A program made the position numbers and the translations under genes. This document shows positions 28,138-38,787 of a stretch of DNA of 64,000 nt, one piece after another. Under the pieces are notes generated by a model. That model searched no databases and was not told where the DNA came from. It saw only the letters and a program-made list of their open reading frames with translations. The stretch covers positions 5,507 through 69,506 of the forward strand of contig NZ_BNCG01000016.1 of the NCBI RefSeq assembly GCF_014656355.1, in the 5' to 3' direction. The stretch comes from Camelimonas fluminis (GTDB lineage Bacteria; Pseudomonadota; Alphaproteobacteria; Rhizobiales; Beijerinckiaceae). Positions within the stretch are counted from its first letter, which is position 1. Each line of letters starts with the position of its first letter.

Positions 28138-28461
28138 ATGGCGACCGCAAAAGTCACTGACGCGACCTTCGAGGCCGACGTTCTCAAGTCCAGCGTTCCG
28201 GTTGTCGTCGATTTCTGGGCGGAATGGTGCGGCCCTTGCCGCATGATTGCCCCGGCGCTCGAGGAAATCTCCGGCGAGCTCGGCGACAAGGTGCGCATCG
28301 TCAAGCTGAACATCGACGAAAATCCGGCCGTCGCCGCCCAGCTCGGCATCCGCTCGATCCCGACCCTGATGGTGTTCAAGGACGGCAAGCTGGCGTCGCA
28401 GAAAGTCGGCGCCGCGCCAAAGGGCGACCTGTCGCGCTGGATCCAGACCTCGGTCGCCTGA
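28138..28461 (+). CDS. trxA: Thioredoxin
   Basis: 107 residues, the full length of a classical thioredoxin. The redox-active pair Cys31/Cys34 is in AEWCGPCRM, and the cis-proline lies in RSIPTLMVF. It reduces cytosolic protein disulfides, serving ribonucleotide reductase, methionine sulfoxide reductase and peroxiredoxins, and is recycled by thioredoxin reductase. Start ATG 28138. Its place after addA is conserved in Hyphomicrobiales; the 145-base gap allows a separate promoter. It converges with folC, and a hairpin lies between them. Confidence 0.97.
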   Translation: MATAKVTDATFEADVLKSSVPVVVDFWAEWCGPCRMIAPALEEISGELGDKVRIVKLNIDENPAVAAQLGIRSIPTLMVFKDGKLASQKVGAAPKGDLSRWIQTSVA

Positions 28462-28771
28462 CCCCCAGCCACACAGCCAGAGGGCGAGGCTGGCTCCGGC
28501 TTCGCCTGCGGGAGCAACAACGCTCCAGCCACGTCAATGCCCGCACCTGTTGCGGGCATTCGTGTTTGGCGGCCGACGCAACCGTGGCGGCGGCGTTTTC
28601 GCAGGTGACCACAACAGGCCCGGTCATGGCGCGAGAGCCATACTCCCGGGGAGCGGTTCGCTGCGGGCGCGGCTTCGGAGGGCAGGATGCCGGCGAAAAT
28701 GACGTCGACGGAAATGACGCCGCCGAAAATGGCAGTGACTGCCCCCAACCGGCGGCCGGTCAATCTTCGCC
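28462..28771. other. Convergent intergenic region trxA-folC
   Basis: Besides the hairpin at 28536-28560 it contains repeated GAAAATG-like words (GGCGAAAATGACGTCGACG near 28690, CGCCGAAAATGGCAGTGAC near 28720). No gene is seen. Confidence 0.5.
28536..28560. terminator. Hairpin between trxA and folC
   Basis: AATGCCCGCA and TGCGGGCATT form a perfect ten-pair stem around CCTGT. The T-run after it is weak (CGTGTTT), so it is a possible rather than certain terminator for trxA. Confidence 0.6.
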
Positions 28772-30115
28772 TCAGACCGGCGGCGTGCCGTTCGCCGCCA
28801 GCACCTCGCCAGCCAGGTACAGCGAGCCAGCGATCAGGATGCGCGGCGGGCGGGCCCAGACGCGCCGGCCTGTGGCGATCAGCGCCGCTTCCACGCTGGT
28901 CGCCGTTTCGGCGCGCATGCCGGCGGCCAGCGCCATCTGCGCCACCTCGGCCGCCGTGCGCGCCGCCATCTGACCCGGGATCGGCACGGCGATGACGTCG
29001 CGCGCCAACCCGGCGAATGGCGCCAGGAAGCCCTCGCCGTCCTTTGTGCCGAGCATGCCGACAATCATCACCAGCGGCGCCGGGCTGCGCTCTTCCAGAT
29101 CGGCCAGGGCTGCGGCAATGGCGCGGCCGCCGTCCGGATTATGGCCGCCGTCCAGCCAGATTTCCGCGCCGGCCGGCGCCAGCGACAACAACCGGCCGTC
29201 GCGCAGCCGCTGCATGCGCGCCGGCCATTCGGCCCCGAGCAGCCCGCGTTCAATGGCGGCGTCCGACAGGTTGGTCATGCCGGCGGCGCGCAACGCGGCG
29301 ATGGCCGCGCCGGCGTTAACGTGCTGGTGGCGGCCGCCGAGGCGCGGCAGCGGCAGATCGAGCAGGCCGTTGATGTCCTCGTAGATCAGCCGTCCGTTTT
29401 CCTCGCGCGCCTGAAAATCCTGACCGCCAACGAACGGGATCGCGCCGACGCGCAGCGCGGCTTCCTCCAGTTCGCGACTGACGTCGCGCGGCTGGGCGGC
29501 GATGATCGCCGGGCAGTCGGCCTTGAACACGCCCGCCTTTTCACGGGCGATGGCCAGCACGTCCGTGCCGAGAAACTCGGCGTGATCCTGCGACACCGGC
29601 GTGACGATCGCCGCGACCGGAGCGTCGATGACATTGGTGGCGTCGTAGCGTCCGCCAAGCCCGACTTCGAGCAGGAGCACGTCAGCCGGGTGTTCGCTGA
29701 ACAGCTTCAGCGCCGCGGCGGTGGTGATCTCGAATACGGTGATCGGCTGGCCGGCGTTGACCTGCTCACAGGCGCGCAGCGCCTCCACCAGCACGTCCTC
29801 GTCGACGAAGACGCCTGGCCCGCCGCGCCGGCCGAGGCGGATGCGTTCGTGAAAACGCACCAGATGCGGCGAGGTATAGACATGAACTGCGAGGCCCGCC
29901 GCCTCGAGAATCGCCCGCATGAAAGCGATGGTCGAACCCTTGCCGTTGGTGCCGGCGACATGGATGACTGGCGGCAGGCGCTTTTCCGGCGAACCGAGCG
30001 CGGTCAGCAAATGGCGGATCCGGTCCAGCGACAGGTCGATGGCCTTCGGATGCAGGCCAAGAAATCGCGCGATCAGAGCGTCCGAAGTATCGCCGCCCGT
30101 CTGGCCCTGGCTCAT
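28772..30115 (-). CDS. folC: Bifunctional folylpolyglutamate / dihydrofolate synthase
   Basis: 447 residues. It adds glutamate to dihydropteroate and further glutamates to folates, using ATP. The P-loop HVAGTNGKGST is at about residues 51-61, and the Mur-ligase motifs FEITTAAALKLF and LLEVGLGGRYDATN follow, with LDGGHNPDGGRA in the C-terminal domain. Transcribed last in the trpF-trpB-trpA-accD-folC series, 17 bases after accD, so most likely co-transcribed with it; accD-folC linkage is widespread. Start ATG 30115. Confidence 0.95.
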   Translation of the reverse strand: MSQGQTGGDTSDALIARFLGLHPKAIDLSLDRIRHLLTALGSPEKRLPPVIHVAGTNGKGSTIAFMRAILEAAGLAVHVYTSPHLVRFHERIRLGRRGGPGVFVDEDVLVEALRACEQVNAGQPITVFEITTAAALKLFSEHPADVLLLEVGLGGRYDATNVIDAPVAAIVTPVSQDHAEFLGTDVLAIAREKAGVFKADCPAIIAAQPRDVSRELEEAALRVGAIPFVGGQDFQAREENGRLIYEDINGLLDLPLPRLGGRHQHVNAGAAIAALRAAGMTNLSDAAIERGLLGAEWPARMQRLRDGRLLSLAPAGAEIWLDGGHNPDGGRAIAAALADLEERSPAPLVMIVGMLGTKDGEGFLAPFAGLARDVIAVPIPGQMAARTAAEVAQMALAAGMRAETATSVEAALIATGRRVWARPPRILIAGSLYLAGEVLAANGTPPV

Positions 30116-30132
30116 GTGCAGCGTCCTGCCTG

Positions 30133-31041
<909 letters not shown>

Positions 31042-31315
31042 GAACCCTTGACCTTCTGCGTCGCTCCAGCCGGAGACGCTCCATGCCAGAACCGCCAGCG
31101 GCAGCGGCTCTGGATCATGCTCCTGAGGCGTTTTCCTGCGAAACGGCGACCGCGTCGCATCCGGAAAACCCATCATATCAACAAGGCAGAGCAAAACGCC
31201 GGTTCAACCCGATCGCATTCCGCCCTGCGCAAGAGCCCTCAATAAAGGGGGCAATCGCGCAATTTCAAGGCGGCCGCCGGATGGCGACCGCAATTCACCA
31301 GCCGCGACCGCGTCC

Positions 31316-32206
31316 TCACGCGCGCCCGGCGCGCACGCCCCGGGCCAGCTCGCCCACCAGCGAGATCACCGCATCATGCGTTGCGGCGGTCGCCCTGCCG
31401 TCGCCATCCAGCGAGGCGCGGATGCGATCGACCAGCGCCGAGCCCACCACCACGCCATCGGCGCCCGTGGCCGCCACCGCCGCCGCGTGTTCAGCGTTCT
31501 TGACGCCGAAGCCCACCGCCACCGGCAGCCTTGTATGCTGCTTGATGCGGGCGATGGCCGCGCCGACCTGGCCGAAATCTGGCGTCGCCGAGCCGGTGAT
31601 GCCGGTGATCGAGACGTAGTACACGAAGCCCGCCGTATTGGCGAGAACCACCGGCAGGCGCACGTCGTCCGTCGTCGGCGTCGCCAGGCGGATGAAGGCG
31701 AGCCCGGCCTGCAGCGCCGGCAGGCACAGCTCGTCGTCCTCCTCCGGCGGCAGATCGACGACGATCAGCCCGTCTACCCCCGCCGCCCTGGCGTCGGCGA
31801 GGAACCGCTCCACCCCATAGACGTAGATGGGGTTGTAATAGCCCATCAGGATGATCGGGGTCGCCTGGTCGATTTCGCGGAAGCGGCGCACCAGCTCCAG
31901 GGTGCGGATCTGCGTCTGCCCCGCCTTGAGGGCGCGCAGGCCCGCGGCCTGGATCGACGGGCCGTCAGCCATCGGATCGGTGAACGGCATGCCGATCTCG
32001 ATCACGTCGGCGCCCGCCGCCGGCAGGGCTGAAATAATCCCGACCGAGGCGTCAAAATCCGGATCGCCCGCCGTCAGGAAGGTCACCAGGGCGGCGCGAC
32101 CTTCAGCCTTGCAGGCGGCGAAGCGCGCGTCGATGCGGGCCACGCCCGTTGCGGCGCCCGGCTGCGCTGGCGCAGCGGCCGCCATTTTTGCTTCCACCGC
32201 GCTCAT
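31316..32206 (-). CDS. trpA: Tryptophan synthase alpha subunit
   Basis: 296 residues. It cleaves indole-3-glycerol phosphate to indole and glyceraldehyde 3-phosphate and channels indole to TrpB. The catalytic residues are visible in [14 protein letters not shown] (the Glu and Asp of the family), and the phosphate site in [10 protein letters not shown] and [10 protein letters not shown]. An extra N-terminal stretch of about 20 residues ([17 protein letters not shown]) precedes the conserved [17 protein letters not shown], so a later start is possible. It overlaps trpB by four bases (ATGA), indicating coupled translation. Confidence 0.96.
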   Translation of the reverse strand: MSAVEAKMAAAAPAQPGAATGVARIDARFAACKAEGRAALVTFLTAGDPDFDASVGIISALPAAGADVIEIGMPFTDPMADGPSIQAAGLRALKAGQTQIRTLELVRRFREIDQATPIILMGYYNPIYVYGVERFLADARAAGVDGLIVVDLPPEEDDELCLPALQAGLAFIRLATPTTDDVRLPVVLANTAGFVYYVSITGITGSATPDFGQVGAAIARIKQHTRLPVAVGFGVKNAEHAAAVAATGADGVVVGSALVDRIRASLDGDGRATAATHDAVISLVGELARGVRAGRA

Positions 32207-33507
32207 GCCCGTGCTCCGCCTGTGTTGCCGTCCAGATTGGGGCCAAGCATCTCGGCCACCTGGGGAACGTCCTTGTCGCCGCGACCCGAGAGAGAGACGA
32301 CCATGAGATGATCCTGCGGCATCTGCGGCGCCAGCTCGATGACGCGGGCGATGGCGTGCGACGGCTCCAGCGCCGGAATGATGCCTTCGAGGCGGGTCAG
32401 CAACTGGAACGCCGCCAGCGCCTCATCATCGGTCGCGCTGAGATAATTGACCCGGCCGACGTCGTGCAGCCAGGCGTGCTCCGGACCAATGCCGGGATAG
32501 TCAAGGCCAGCGGAGATGGAGTGGGCCTCGGTGATCTGGCCGTCGGCGTCCATCAGCAGATAGGTGCGGTTGCCGTGCAGCACGCCCGGGCGGCCGCCGG
32601 CGATCGACGCGGCGTGCATGCCCGATGAAATGCCGTGGCCAGCCGCCTCGACGCCATAGATGGCCACCTCCGGATCGTCGAGGAACGGGTGGAACAGGCC
32701 CATGGCGTTGGAGCCGCCGCCGATGCAGGCGATCAGGCTGTCGGGCAGCCGCCCTTCAGCCGCCAGCATCTGCTCGCGGGTTTCATTGCCGATGATCGAC
32801 TGGAAATCGCGCACCATGGCCGGATAGGGGTGCATGCCCGCGACCGTGCCGATGCAATAGAAGGTGCTGTCGACGTTGGTCACCCAATCGCGCATCGCCT
32901 CGTTCATGGCGTCCTTGAGGGTGCGCGAGCCAGATTCCACCGGAACGACCGTGGCGCCAAGCATGCGCATGCGGAAGACGTTCGGCATCTGCCGCTCCAC
33001 ATCCACCGCGCCCATGTAGACGACGCAGTCGAGGCCGAAGCGGGCGCAGAGCGTGGCGGTGGCGACGCCATGCTGGCCGGCGCCGGTCTCGGCGATAATG
33101 CGCTGCTTGCCCATGCGCCGGGCCAGCATGATCTGGCCCAGCACATTGTTCACCTTGTGCGAGCCGGTGTGGTTCAGTTCTTCGCGCTTCAGATAGATTT
33201 TGGCGCCGCCATCGCGACCAGCCTTGCGGGCCCCGGCGCGCAGATGCTCCGTCAGGCGCTCGGCGTAATAGAGCGGGCTCGGCCTGCCGACATAGGTGGC
33301 CAGATGGCGCTGCATCTCGGCGTGAAATTCCGGATCGGCCTTGGCCTCAGCCCACGCCGCCTCCAGTTCGTGCACCAGCGGCATCAGCGTCTCGGCGACG
33401 AACTGGCCGCCGTGCAGGCCGAAGCGGCCGCGGGCGTCGGGACCGCTGCGATAGGAATTGGGCCGTTGCCCCGCCTGCGGCGAAGCGGAGTGGGAATGAG
33501 CGCTCAC
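32203..33507 (-). CDS. trpB: Tryptophan synthase beta subunit
   Basis: 434 residues, PLP-dependent. It condenses indole with serine to tryptophan. The PLP lysine is in [14 protein letters not shown], the substrate-binding glutamate in AETGAGQHG, and the phosphate loop in [10 protein letters not shown], so the enzyme is of the normal TrpB1 type. It overlaps trpF by four bases upstream and trpA by four bases downstream, so trpF-trpB-trpA form one tightly coupled operon. Start ATG 33507. Confidence 0.97.
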   Translation of the reverse strand: MSAHSHSASPQAGQRPNSYRSGPDARGRFGLHGGQFVAETLMPLVHELEAAWAEAKADPEFHAEMQRHLATYVGRPSPLYYAERLTEHLRAGARKAGRDGGAKIYLKREELNHTGSHKVNNVLGQIMLARRMGKQRIIAETGAGQHGVATATLCARFGLDCVVYMGAVDVERQMPNVFRMRMLGATVVPVESGSRTLKDAMNEAMRDWVTNVDSTFYCIGTVAGMHPYPAMVRDFQSIIGNETREQMLAAEGRLPDSLIACIGGGSNAMGLFHPFLDDPEVAIYGVEAAGHGISSGMHAASIAGGRPGVLHGNRTYLLMDADGQITEAHSISAGLDYPGIGPEHAWLHDVGRVNYLSATDDEALAAFQLLTRLEGIIPALEPSHAIARVIELAPQMPQDHLMVVSLSGRGDKDVPQVAEMLGPNLDGNTGGARA

Positions 33508-34193
33508 GCAACCGGTTCCTTCATGCTCGGGCGCGACGGAGCCGCGCCGACTGCCGCGCGAATAAACGCGCCGACAAGCGCCGCGTCCTTGACGCCTGGC
33601 GCATTCTCTACCCCCGACGAGACGTCAACGCCAGTCAGGGACGCCTGCCCGGCGAGGCCAGAGATGGCGTCGGCGACGTTATCCGGACGGAGGCCGCCCG
33701 ACAGCAGGAACGGCGGCAGTCGCGGATCGCGCGCCAGCGCCCAGTCGAAGGCCACGCCATTGCCGCCGGGGCGGGTGGCGTCGCGCGGCGGCCGGGCGTC
33801 AAGCAGCAGCAGATCGGCGGCGTCATGGGTCAGGGCCTGCGCAACGTCTTCCGGACCGGAGACGCCAATCGCCTTGATGAGGCCAATGTCATGCGCCGCC
33901 TGGATCTCCGCCACCCGTTCCGGGGTTTCGGCGCCATGGAGTTGCAGCCAGTCGGGCTTCACCTCTTCCACAATGCGGGCCACCGTATCGTCATCCGGGT
34001 CAACCGCCAGCACCACGCTCTGCGCCTGGCCCTGCCCCCGCGCCCTGGCGACCAGCCGGGCCGCGTCAACGAGCTCCAGGTGCCGTGGACTACGGGCGAA
34101 GTGGACAAAACCGACCATGTTCGCGCCTGCCGCCAGGGCCGCGTCCAGCGTCGCCGCGTCGCGCAGGCCGCAAATCTTCACCAGAAACGTCAT
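33504..34193 (-). CDS. trpF: Phosphoribosylanthranilate isomerase
   Basis: 229 residues, a TIM barrel that performs the Amadori rearrangement of N-(5-phosphoribosyl)anthranilate. The catalytic cysteine is in VKICGLRD near residues 5-12 and the catalytic aspartate in the VDVSSGVEN segment. Start ATG 34193 gives the family's usual [10 protein letters not shown]; 27 upstream codons in the same frame look non-coding. First gene of the trpFBA operon, so the promoter should be in the long gene-free region upstream. I saw no tryptophan-rich leader peptide. Confidence 0.95.
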   Translation of the reverse strand: MTFLVKICGLRDAATLDAALAAGANMVGFVHFARSPRHLELVDAARLVARARGQGQAQSVVLAVDPDDDTVARIVEEVKPDWLQLHGAETPERVAEIQAAHDIGLIKAIGVSGPEDVAQALTHDAADLLLLDARPPRDATRPGGNGVAFDWALARDPRLPPFLLSGGLRPDNVADAISGLAGQASLTGVDVSSGVENAPGVKDAALVGAFIRAAVGAAPSRPSMKEPVA

Positions 34194-34821
34194 CTGCGCT
34201 CCCCGAGCATGGTCAAACCCGCCTGAACGGCTCCCGCCCGTGAGGACGCCGGAAAACGTCCGGGAGGGGCCCACGTCGCCTGAACAAACCGCGCGACGCA
34301 GCCTGGAGCAAAGTTCCGGCTCCGCATGACCGAATTATGCTCTTGCCAACGGTGTGGCCGGGTTCGCATGACTTCTGGCCATTGTCCACCGCGACGTTCT
34401 TTCCCCGACAGGCGCCGCTCCGACAAAACCGCGCCAGGGCAGGATCGGTTCATCCTGGCGTGGAGTTTCGCCCTATCCATTTGAACTGGCGAAATTATCC
34501 ACTTGATTGAAGAACGCTCCGTCACAGGAAACGGGCTGCCGTCCCCGCGTTCCGGAAACATGCGCGCCCTTCCCGTCGGCCTGATGGTCCAGAGCGAACC
34601 TGTCCGCGACCGTCACATGGCGCAAAATGTCGCATGTAGCGCGGCAGGCGGCCGACCTCATTGTGACGGCTTCATGACAGTGCGCGTGCGGAACGAATTG
34701 TATAACAAATACTTGCCGGCGGACATCAGCGCGACTCGGCCGCCAGACGCGCGCGACGCCGGTTTCAGATTGCGCCCGGGAGGCCCGTTCCGCTCACGGA
34801 AATCTCAACATCCGGCATTTT

Positions 34822-34850
34822 TTGTAAAAAATTTCGTTGCAAATGATACC
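34822..34850 (+). promoter_or_regulatory. Promoter candidate for the intergenic RNA
   Basis: TTGTAA at 34822-34827 and GATACC at 34845-34850 with a 17-base spacer, in a locally A+T-rich stretch. Transcription would begin near 34857. Confidence 0.5.
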
Positions 34851-34856
34851 AGCCCG

Positions 34857-35023
34857 GGTAGTCTCACCCCCGAAAAGAAAAAAGGGCCGCGCACAAAGCG
34901 CCGCCCTTGAAGTCTAGGGAGGAAACGCCCACGGAGGGCATGCAGCAAGTGCTGCAAGTCAACTGATAGGGCGCGTCGCAAAATGGCGCAACTAAAATCA
35001 TGGCAGCATCGCTGCCATTTTTT
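34857..35023 (+). ncRNA. Candidate small RNA with terminator
   Basis: About 167 bases between a promoter-like pair and a strong terminator. It can form a first stem (AAGGGC 34882-34887 with GCCCTT 34903-34908, inner CGC/GCG), a small GCCC/GGGC stem, a perfect six-pair stem (GCAGCA 34942-34947 with TGCTGC 34950-34955), and the terminator. The unpaired part includes GAAGTCTAGGGAGGAAACG. The only open frame is eight codons at 34940 with its GGAGGG too close, so it is unlikely to be a message. No known family could be assigned by eye. Confidence 0.5.
35000..35023 (+). terminator. Rho-independent terminator
   Basis: ATGGCAGC and GCTGCCAT pair perfectly around ATC and run into TTTTTT. It ends the RNA candidate on the plus strand. 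Confidence 0.88.
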
Positions 35024-35131
35024 GTGCTGTGTGCCCAAGGACACACCCAAAGGACACGGCGCAGAGCCCTGAACATGGCGCGGACGTCTGCCCCGCCTCG
35101 CGCCATCCCTGGGCAAAAACCTGTGGCGGCA

Positions 35132-35168
35132 ACAAAAAAGCGGCCCGAAAGGCCGCGTTTTGTTTTTT
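35132..35168. terminator. Bidirectional terminator
   Basis: GCGGCC and GGCCGC enclose CGAAA. An A-run precedes and GTTTTGTTTTTT follows, so it can work from both strands. Confidence 0.85.
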
Positions 35169-35365
35169 CGGGCGCCGCACCGTGTGTGCCCAATGTTCAG
35201 GCACACCCATGGAATGCGCTTTCCGCGCCCATCGCTCCCTGAACAGTCTCAGGCCAACCCCAATGAACCTGCGCGCTGGAGCCTGGCCACCGGTTTGTGG
35301 CGAAGCCCGACCGGCGCCGGAGTTTTGCGGACCGCCGATGCGCCAGCAGATTCGCTAATCTGGCG

Positions 35366-36187
35366 TCAGGCCTCCTCGACCTGCGCCTGTGCGTCTTCCT
35401 GCGCCTTCAGTTCGGACGTGCGCGGCATGGCGATGATATTGTATCCGCTGTCCACGTAGTGAATCTCGCCAGTGACGCCCGACGACCAGTCCGACAGCAG
35501 ATACAGCGCCGACTTGCCAATCTCCTCGATTGACACCGAGCGCCGCAGCGGCGCGTGCGCCTTCTGGTAGTTGAACATCAGCCGGGCGTCGTTGACGCCG
35601 GCCCCGGCCAAGGTGCGCACCGGCCCGGCGGAAATGGCGTTGACGCGCACCGCATCCGGCCCGAAGTCGGAGGCGAGGTAACGCACGCTCTGCTCGAGCG
35701 CCGCCTTGGCGACGCCCATGACGTTGTAATTCGGCATGACCCGGTTGGCCATGAAGCTCAGGGTCAGCATCGCGCCGCCATCCGGCATCATCGCCGCCGC
35801 CCGTTTGGCGATCTCGGTGAACGAGAAGCAGGAGATCACCATCGTGCGCGAGAAATTGGCGCGGGTGGTGTCGGCGTAGCGCCCCTTCAGCTCGTTCTTG
35901 TCGGAGAAGGCGATGGCGTGAACGAGGAAATCGATCTTGCCCCATTTTTCCTGCAGGGCGGCGAATACGGAATCGACGCTGTCGATGTCCTCAACGTCGC
36001 AGGGCAGCAGCACATCAGCGCCAAGGGACGCCACCAGCGGCGCGACCCGCTTGCGCAGGGAATCGCCCTGATAGGTGAAAGCCAGTTCGGCGCCTTCGGC
36101 GGCCAGGGCCTGGGCGATGCCCCAGGCGATCGAATGGTTGTTGGCAACGCCCATGATGAGGCCGCGCTTGCCCGCCATCAACGCCAT
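35366..36187 (-). CDS. fabI: Enoyl-ACP reductase (NADH)
   Basis: 273 residues of the FabI SDR subgroup. It reduces trans-2-enoyl-ACP in the last step of each elongation cycle and is the target of triclosan-type inhibitors. Cofactor motif GVANNHSIAWGIA at about residues 13-25, catalytic Tyr and Lys in NYNVMGVAK. The usual first active-site tyrosine (LSYLGAERxxP in E. coli) reads LSFMANRVMP here, that is Phe and one residue shorter. A Glu/Gln-rich tail (KAQEDAQAQVEEA) ends it. Start ATG 36187. Downstream of fabB on the same strand, separated by about 250 bases with two hairpins. Confidence 0.92.
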   Translation of the reverse strand: MALMAGKRGLIMGVANNHSIAWGIAQALAAEGAELAFTYQGDSLRKRVAPLVASLGADVLLPCDVEDIDSVDSVFAALQEKWGKIDFLVHAIAFSDKNELKGRYADTTRANFSRTMVISCFSFTEIAKRAAAMMPDGGAMLTLSFMANRVMPNYNVMGVAKAALEQSVRYLASDFGPDAVRVNAISAGPVRTLAGAGVNDARLMFNYQKAHAPLRRSVSIEEIGKSALYLLSDWSSGVTGEIHYVDSGYNIIAMPRTSELKAQEDAQAQVEEA

Positions 36188-36307
36188 GTGTCGTCCTCTC
36201 CATGCGGCCGCCGCCGGCGACGCGCCAATTTGCAACGGGTCCGGTCAGGAAGCTGCCTGAACTGCGGAAGCCGCGCCAGTTTCAAATCCAGAAGGCGCGC
36301 ACGCCAG

Positions 36308-36357
36308 GCATTTCCGTGAAAGGTAGACGTAGACGTCACCCTTCACGCGGGAAATGC
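36308..36357. repeat. 50-base hairpin between fabB and fabI
   Basis: GCATTTCC-GTGAA at 36308 pairs with TTCAC-GCG-GGAAATGC ending at 36357, apart from a three-base bulge. The loop AGGTAGACGTAGACGTCACC contains a further GACGT repeat and GGT/ACC closing pairs. The outer arms resemble those of the palindrome at 1751-1783. It could attenuate transcription from fabB into fabI, or be a dispersed element. Confidence 0.6.
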
Positions 36358-36408
36358 ATCAAGCAGCCTGGAAAAGCGCTCCCGCGCGTTCACATGAACG
36401 GAAACGCC

Positions 36409-36428
36409 GGGCGCGGTGTCCCGCGCCC
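36409..36428 (-). terminator. Hairpin after fabB, possible terminator
   Basis: GGGCGCGG and CCGCGCCC pair over eight positions around TGTC, eight bases beyond the fabB stop. The following bases on the minus strand are only moderately T-rich. Confidence 0.5.
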
Positions 36429-36435
36429 CTGGGGA

Positions 36436-37659
36436 TCACGAATCGATGTGTTTCAGCACCAGCGTCGCGTTGGTGCCGCCGAAGCCGAAAGAATTGGTCA
36501 GAACCGTTTCCAGCTGCGCATTGTCGATGCGCTTGCGCACGATCGGCATGTCGGCGAACGCCGGATCAAGCTCCTCGATGTGGGCGCTCTCGCAGATGAA
36601 ACCGTTCTGCATCATCAGCAGTGAATAGATCGTCTCCTGCACGCCGGTGGCGCCAAGCGAGTGACCGGTCAGCGATTTGGTCGCCGAGATCGGCGGGCAT
36701 TTGTCGCCGGCGCCGAAGACCTCGCGGATCGCCTCAATTTCCTTGTCGTCGCCAACAGGCGTCGAGGTAGCGTGCGGATTGATGTAGGAGATCGGCTGCT
36801 TCACCGTCGCCAGAGCCTGGCGCATGCAGCGGATGGCGCCCTCGCCCGAGGGCGCGACCATGTCGTAACCATCCGAGGTGGCCCCGTAGCCAATGACTTC
36901 GCCATAGATTTTGGCGCCGCGGGCTTTGGCGTGCTCAAGCTCTTCAAGCACCAGAACGCCGGCGCCGCCAGCGATGACGAAACCGTCTCGGTTCTTGTCG
37001 TAGGCGCGCGACGCGGTCGGAGCGCGGTCGTTGTACTTGCTCGACATGGCGCCCATGGCGTCGAACAGCACGGACAGGCTCCAGTCCAGCTCCTCGCAGC
37101 CGCCGGCGAACACGATGTCCTGCTTGCCCCAGGCGATCTGCTCGTAGGCCGCTCCGGCGCAGTGCACCGAGGTGGCGCAGGCCGACGAAATCGAATAGTT
37201 CACGCCGCGAATCTTGAACCAGGTGGCAAGCGTGGCGGACGCGGTCGACGACATCGCCTTCGGCACGGCGAACGGACCGACGCGCTTGGGGCCCTTGGTG
37301 CGGGTGATGTCGGCCGATTCGACGATGGTGCGGGCGGACGGTCCGCCGGAACCCATGATGATGCCGGTGCGCTCGCTGGAAATGTCGCCGGGCTCCAGCC
37401 CCGCGTCGGCGATCGCCTGCTCCATCGCCACATGGTTCCATGCGGCGCCTTCGCCGAGGAAGCGCATGGCGCGGCGGTCGACCACTGTTTCCGGGGCAAG
37501 CGTCGGCTTGCCGTAAACCTGGCTGCGGAAGCCGAGTTTGGCGTATTCCTCGGCGAACGAAATGCCGGAGCGGGCCTCACGGAGCGACTCCGTCACCTCC
37601 GCGATATTGTTGCCAATGGAGGAGACAATGCCCATCCCGGTAACGACGACGCGCCTCAT
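36436..37659 (-). CDS. fabB: Beta-ketoacyl-ACP synthase I
   Basis: 407 residues of the thiolase-like KAS I type. It elongates acyl chains with malonyl-ACP and is required for the cis-3-decenoyl branch giving unsaturated fatty acids. The nucleophile is in [10 protein letters not shown], the two histidines in [11 protein letters not shown] and [21 protein letters not shown] closes the fold. Start ATG 37659 ([10 protein letters not shown]). The gap to fabA is about 275 bases; together fabA and fabB form the anaerobic unsaturated fatty acid pathway, and the adjacent fabI supplies the reductase. Confidence 0.95.
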   Translation of the reverse strand: MRRVVVTGMGIVSSIGNNIAEVTESLREARSGISFAEEYAKLGFRSQVYGKPTLAPETVVDRRAMRFLGEGAAWNHVAMEQAIADAGLEPGDISSERTGIIMGSGGPSARTIVESADITRTKGPKRVGPFAVPKAMSSTASATLATWFKIRGVNYSISSACATSVHCAGAAYEQIAWGKQDIVFAGGCEELDWSLSVLFDAMGAMSSKYNDRAPTASRAYDKNRDGFVIAGGAGVLVLEELEHAKARGAKIYGEVIGYGATSDGYDMVAPSGEGAIRCMRQALATVKQPISYINPHATSTPVGDDKEIEAIREVFGAGDKCPPISATKSLTGHSLGATGVQETIYSLLMMQNGFICESAHIEELDPAFADMPIVRKRIDNAQLETVLTNSFGFGGTNATLVLKHIDS

Positions 37660-37934
37660 CAGCCGCTGTTCCTTTCTCCGGACCGGCGCGGCGTCGTGAC
37701 CCCAAGGTCGCGACTCCCCGCAGATCTGCATCATTTTGCGAACGCGCGAAGGCGCGCCTGATTTCATTCCGTCGCCGGCGCGGACGCGCGCCGGGCGTTA
37801 TCCGGAGCATATCGTGTTTTTCCGGGAAGGACGCAATGGCCCGGGACGCCAGATCACAAAACAGGCAAACCGGGCCACGTCCGCGCAGATCCCCGCCGGA
37901 TCGTCCGGCGCGGTCCGCGGCCAGTTTTTTGGCG

Positions 37935-38459
37935 TCAGGCCGTGGACAGTCCGACGCGCAGGTCTTTCGCCTCGTAAATCTTCTCGCCATCGGCCTTCAG
38001 CCAGCCATCGGCCGTGCCCAGCACAAGCCGGCCGCGCATCACCCGCTTGAAGTCGATGCCGTACTCGAGCAGCTTCACGCCCGGACGCACCATGCCCTTG
38101 AACCTCACCTCGCCGGTGGAGAGGGCCATGCCGCGACCCGGCTCGCCGAGCCAGCCGAGGAAAAAGCCGGTGATCTGCCACATGCCGTCGAGACCGAGGC
38201 AGCCGGGCATGATCGGATTGCCCTGGAAATGGCAGGGGAAATACCAGTCGTCGGGGCTGACGTCATATTCGGCCCGGACATAGCCCTTGTCGAAATCGCC
38301 CCCCGTTTCGGAGATGTCGGTGATGCGATGCACCATCAGCATGGGCGGCAGGGGCAACTGGGCGTTGCCCGGCCCAAAGAGTTCGCCGCGCCCGCAGGCG
38401 AGGAGCTCTTCATAGGTGAAGCTGGATTGACGCGTGGCGCTGTGAGCAGTGTCGGTCAT
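37935..38459 (-). CDS. fabA: 3-hydroxydecanoyl-ACP dehydratase/isomerase
   Basis: 174 residues of the hot-dog fold. It dehydrates 3-hydroxydecanoyl-ACP and isomerises trans-2- to cis-3-decenoyl-ACP, the branch point to unsaturated fatty acids. The catalytic His is in [20 protein letters not shown] and the catalytic Asp in the same stretch (GLDGMWQ). An N-terminal [17 protein letters not shown] is typical. Start ATG 38459. First gene of the fab series and divergent from irr, an arrangement conserved in Hyphomicrobiales. Confidence 0.96.
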   Translation of the reverse strand: MTDTAHSATRQSSFTYEELLACGRGELFGPGNAQLPLPPMLMVHRITDISETGGDFDKGYVRAEYDVSPDDWYFPCHFQGNPIMPGCLGLDGMWQITGFFLGWLGEPGRGMALSTGEVRFKGMVRPGVKLLEYGIDFKRVMRGRLVLGTADGWLKADGEKIYEAKDLRVGLSTA

Positions 38460-38787
38460 CGTCCTGACAAATCGCGGGTGGATCCTGGTTTAAGGGATCA
38501 CATCGTGGGTGCGCGGCGAATGCGCAAGAGAAGGACCGGATCCGGACGCATGGCCATCGCCTGTCTTCACGGGCGCTTGTAACATGATTGCCCCCCCGGC
38601 CGAAAGCCGGACATTGGGGGCCTCGAAAGTTCGCGCCGCGCGCTGGCGCGATCCGGCTGGCGTCGCCATGAAGCGGCGGCCGGATCGGGGCCCTATGGTC
38701 GCAGGTAACCCATTGAAACAGGACGCGGGTTGCGGCCGCGGCCTCCGTTGCCTATGATAACAGGGCAATTTACGGGATATGGCTTTG
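38460..38787. promoter_or_regulatory. Divergent fabA-irr regulatory region
   Basis: About 330 bases between divergent starts. On the plus strand TTGCGG (38730-38735) and TATGAT (38753-38758), 17 apart, form a good sigma-70-like promoter for irr. The fabA promoter must lie in the left part; I could not place it, nor an iron-control element. Confidence 0.6.
38730..38758 (+). promoter_or_regulatory. irr promoter candidate
   Basis: -35 TTGCGG and -10 TATGAT with a 17-base spacer; a start near 38765 gives a leader of about 23 bases. Confidence 0.65.

Larger units (their letters stand above)
34194..35365. other. 1.17-kb region without a protein gene
   Basis: Short open frames on both strands here have no ribosome-binding sites or recognisable products. 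The left part should hold the trpF promoter. At 34822-34850 there is a promoter-like pair, and at 35000-35023 and 35132-35168 two strong terminators, the first ending a structured RNA candidate. GTGTGCCCAA occurs on both sides of the second terminator (about 35030 and 35181). In alphaproteobacteria such regions often hold small RNAs. Confidence 0.6.

Noticed and set aside
34194-34560. trp leader peptide and attenuator before trpF
   Set aside because: No tryptophan-rich short frame or alternative hairpins were found.
34940-34966. Eight-codon leader peptide in the RNA candidate
   Set aside because: GGAGGG ends one base before the ATG, too close for initiation, and the sequence forms a stem.
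34503-35210. Short open frames on both strands in the trpF-fabI gap
   Set aside because: No ribosome-binding sites, no recognisable residue pattern, and they cross terminators.
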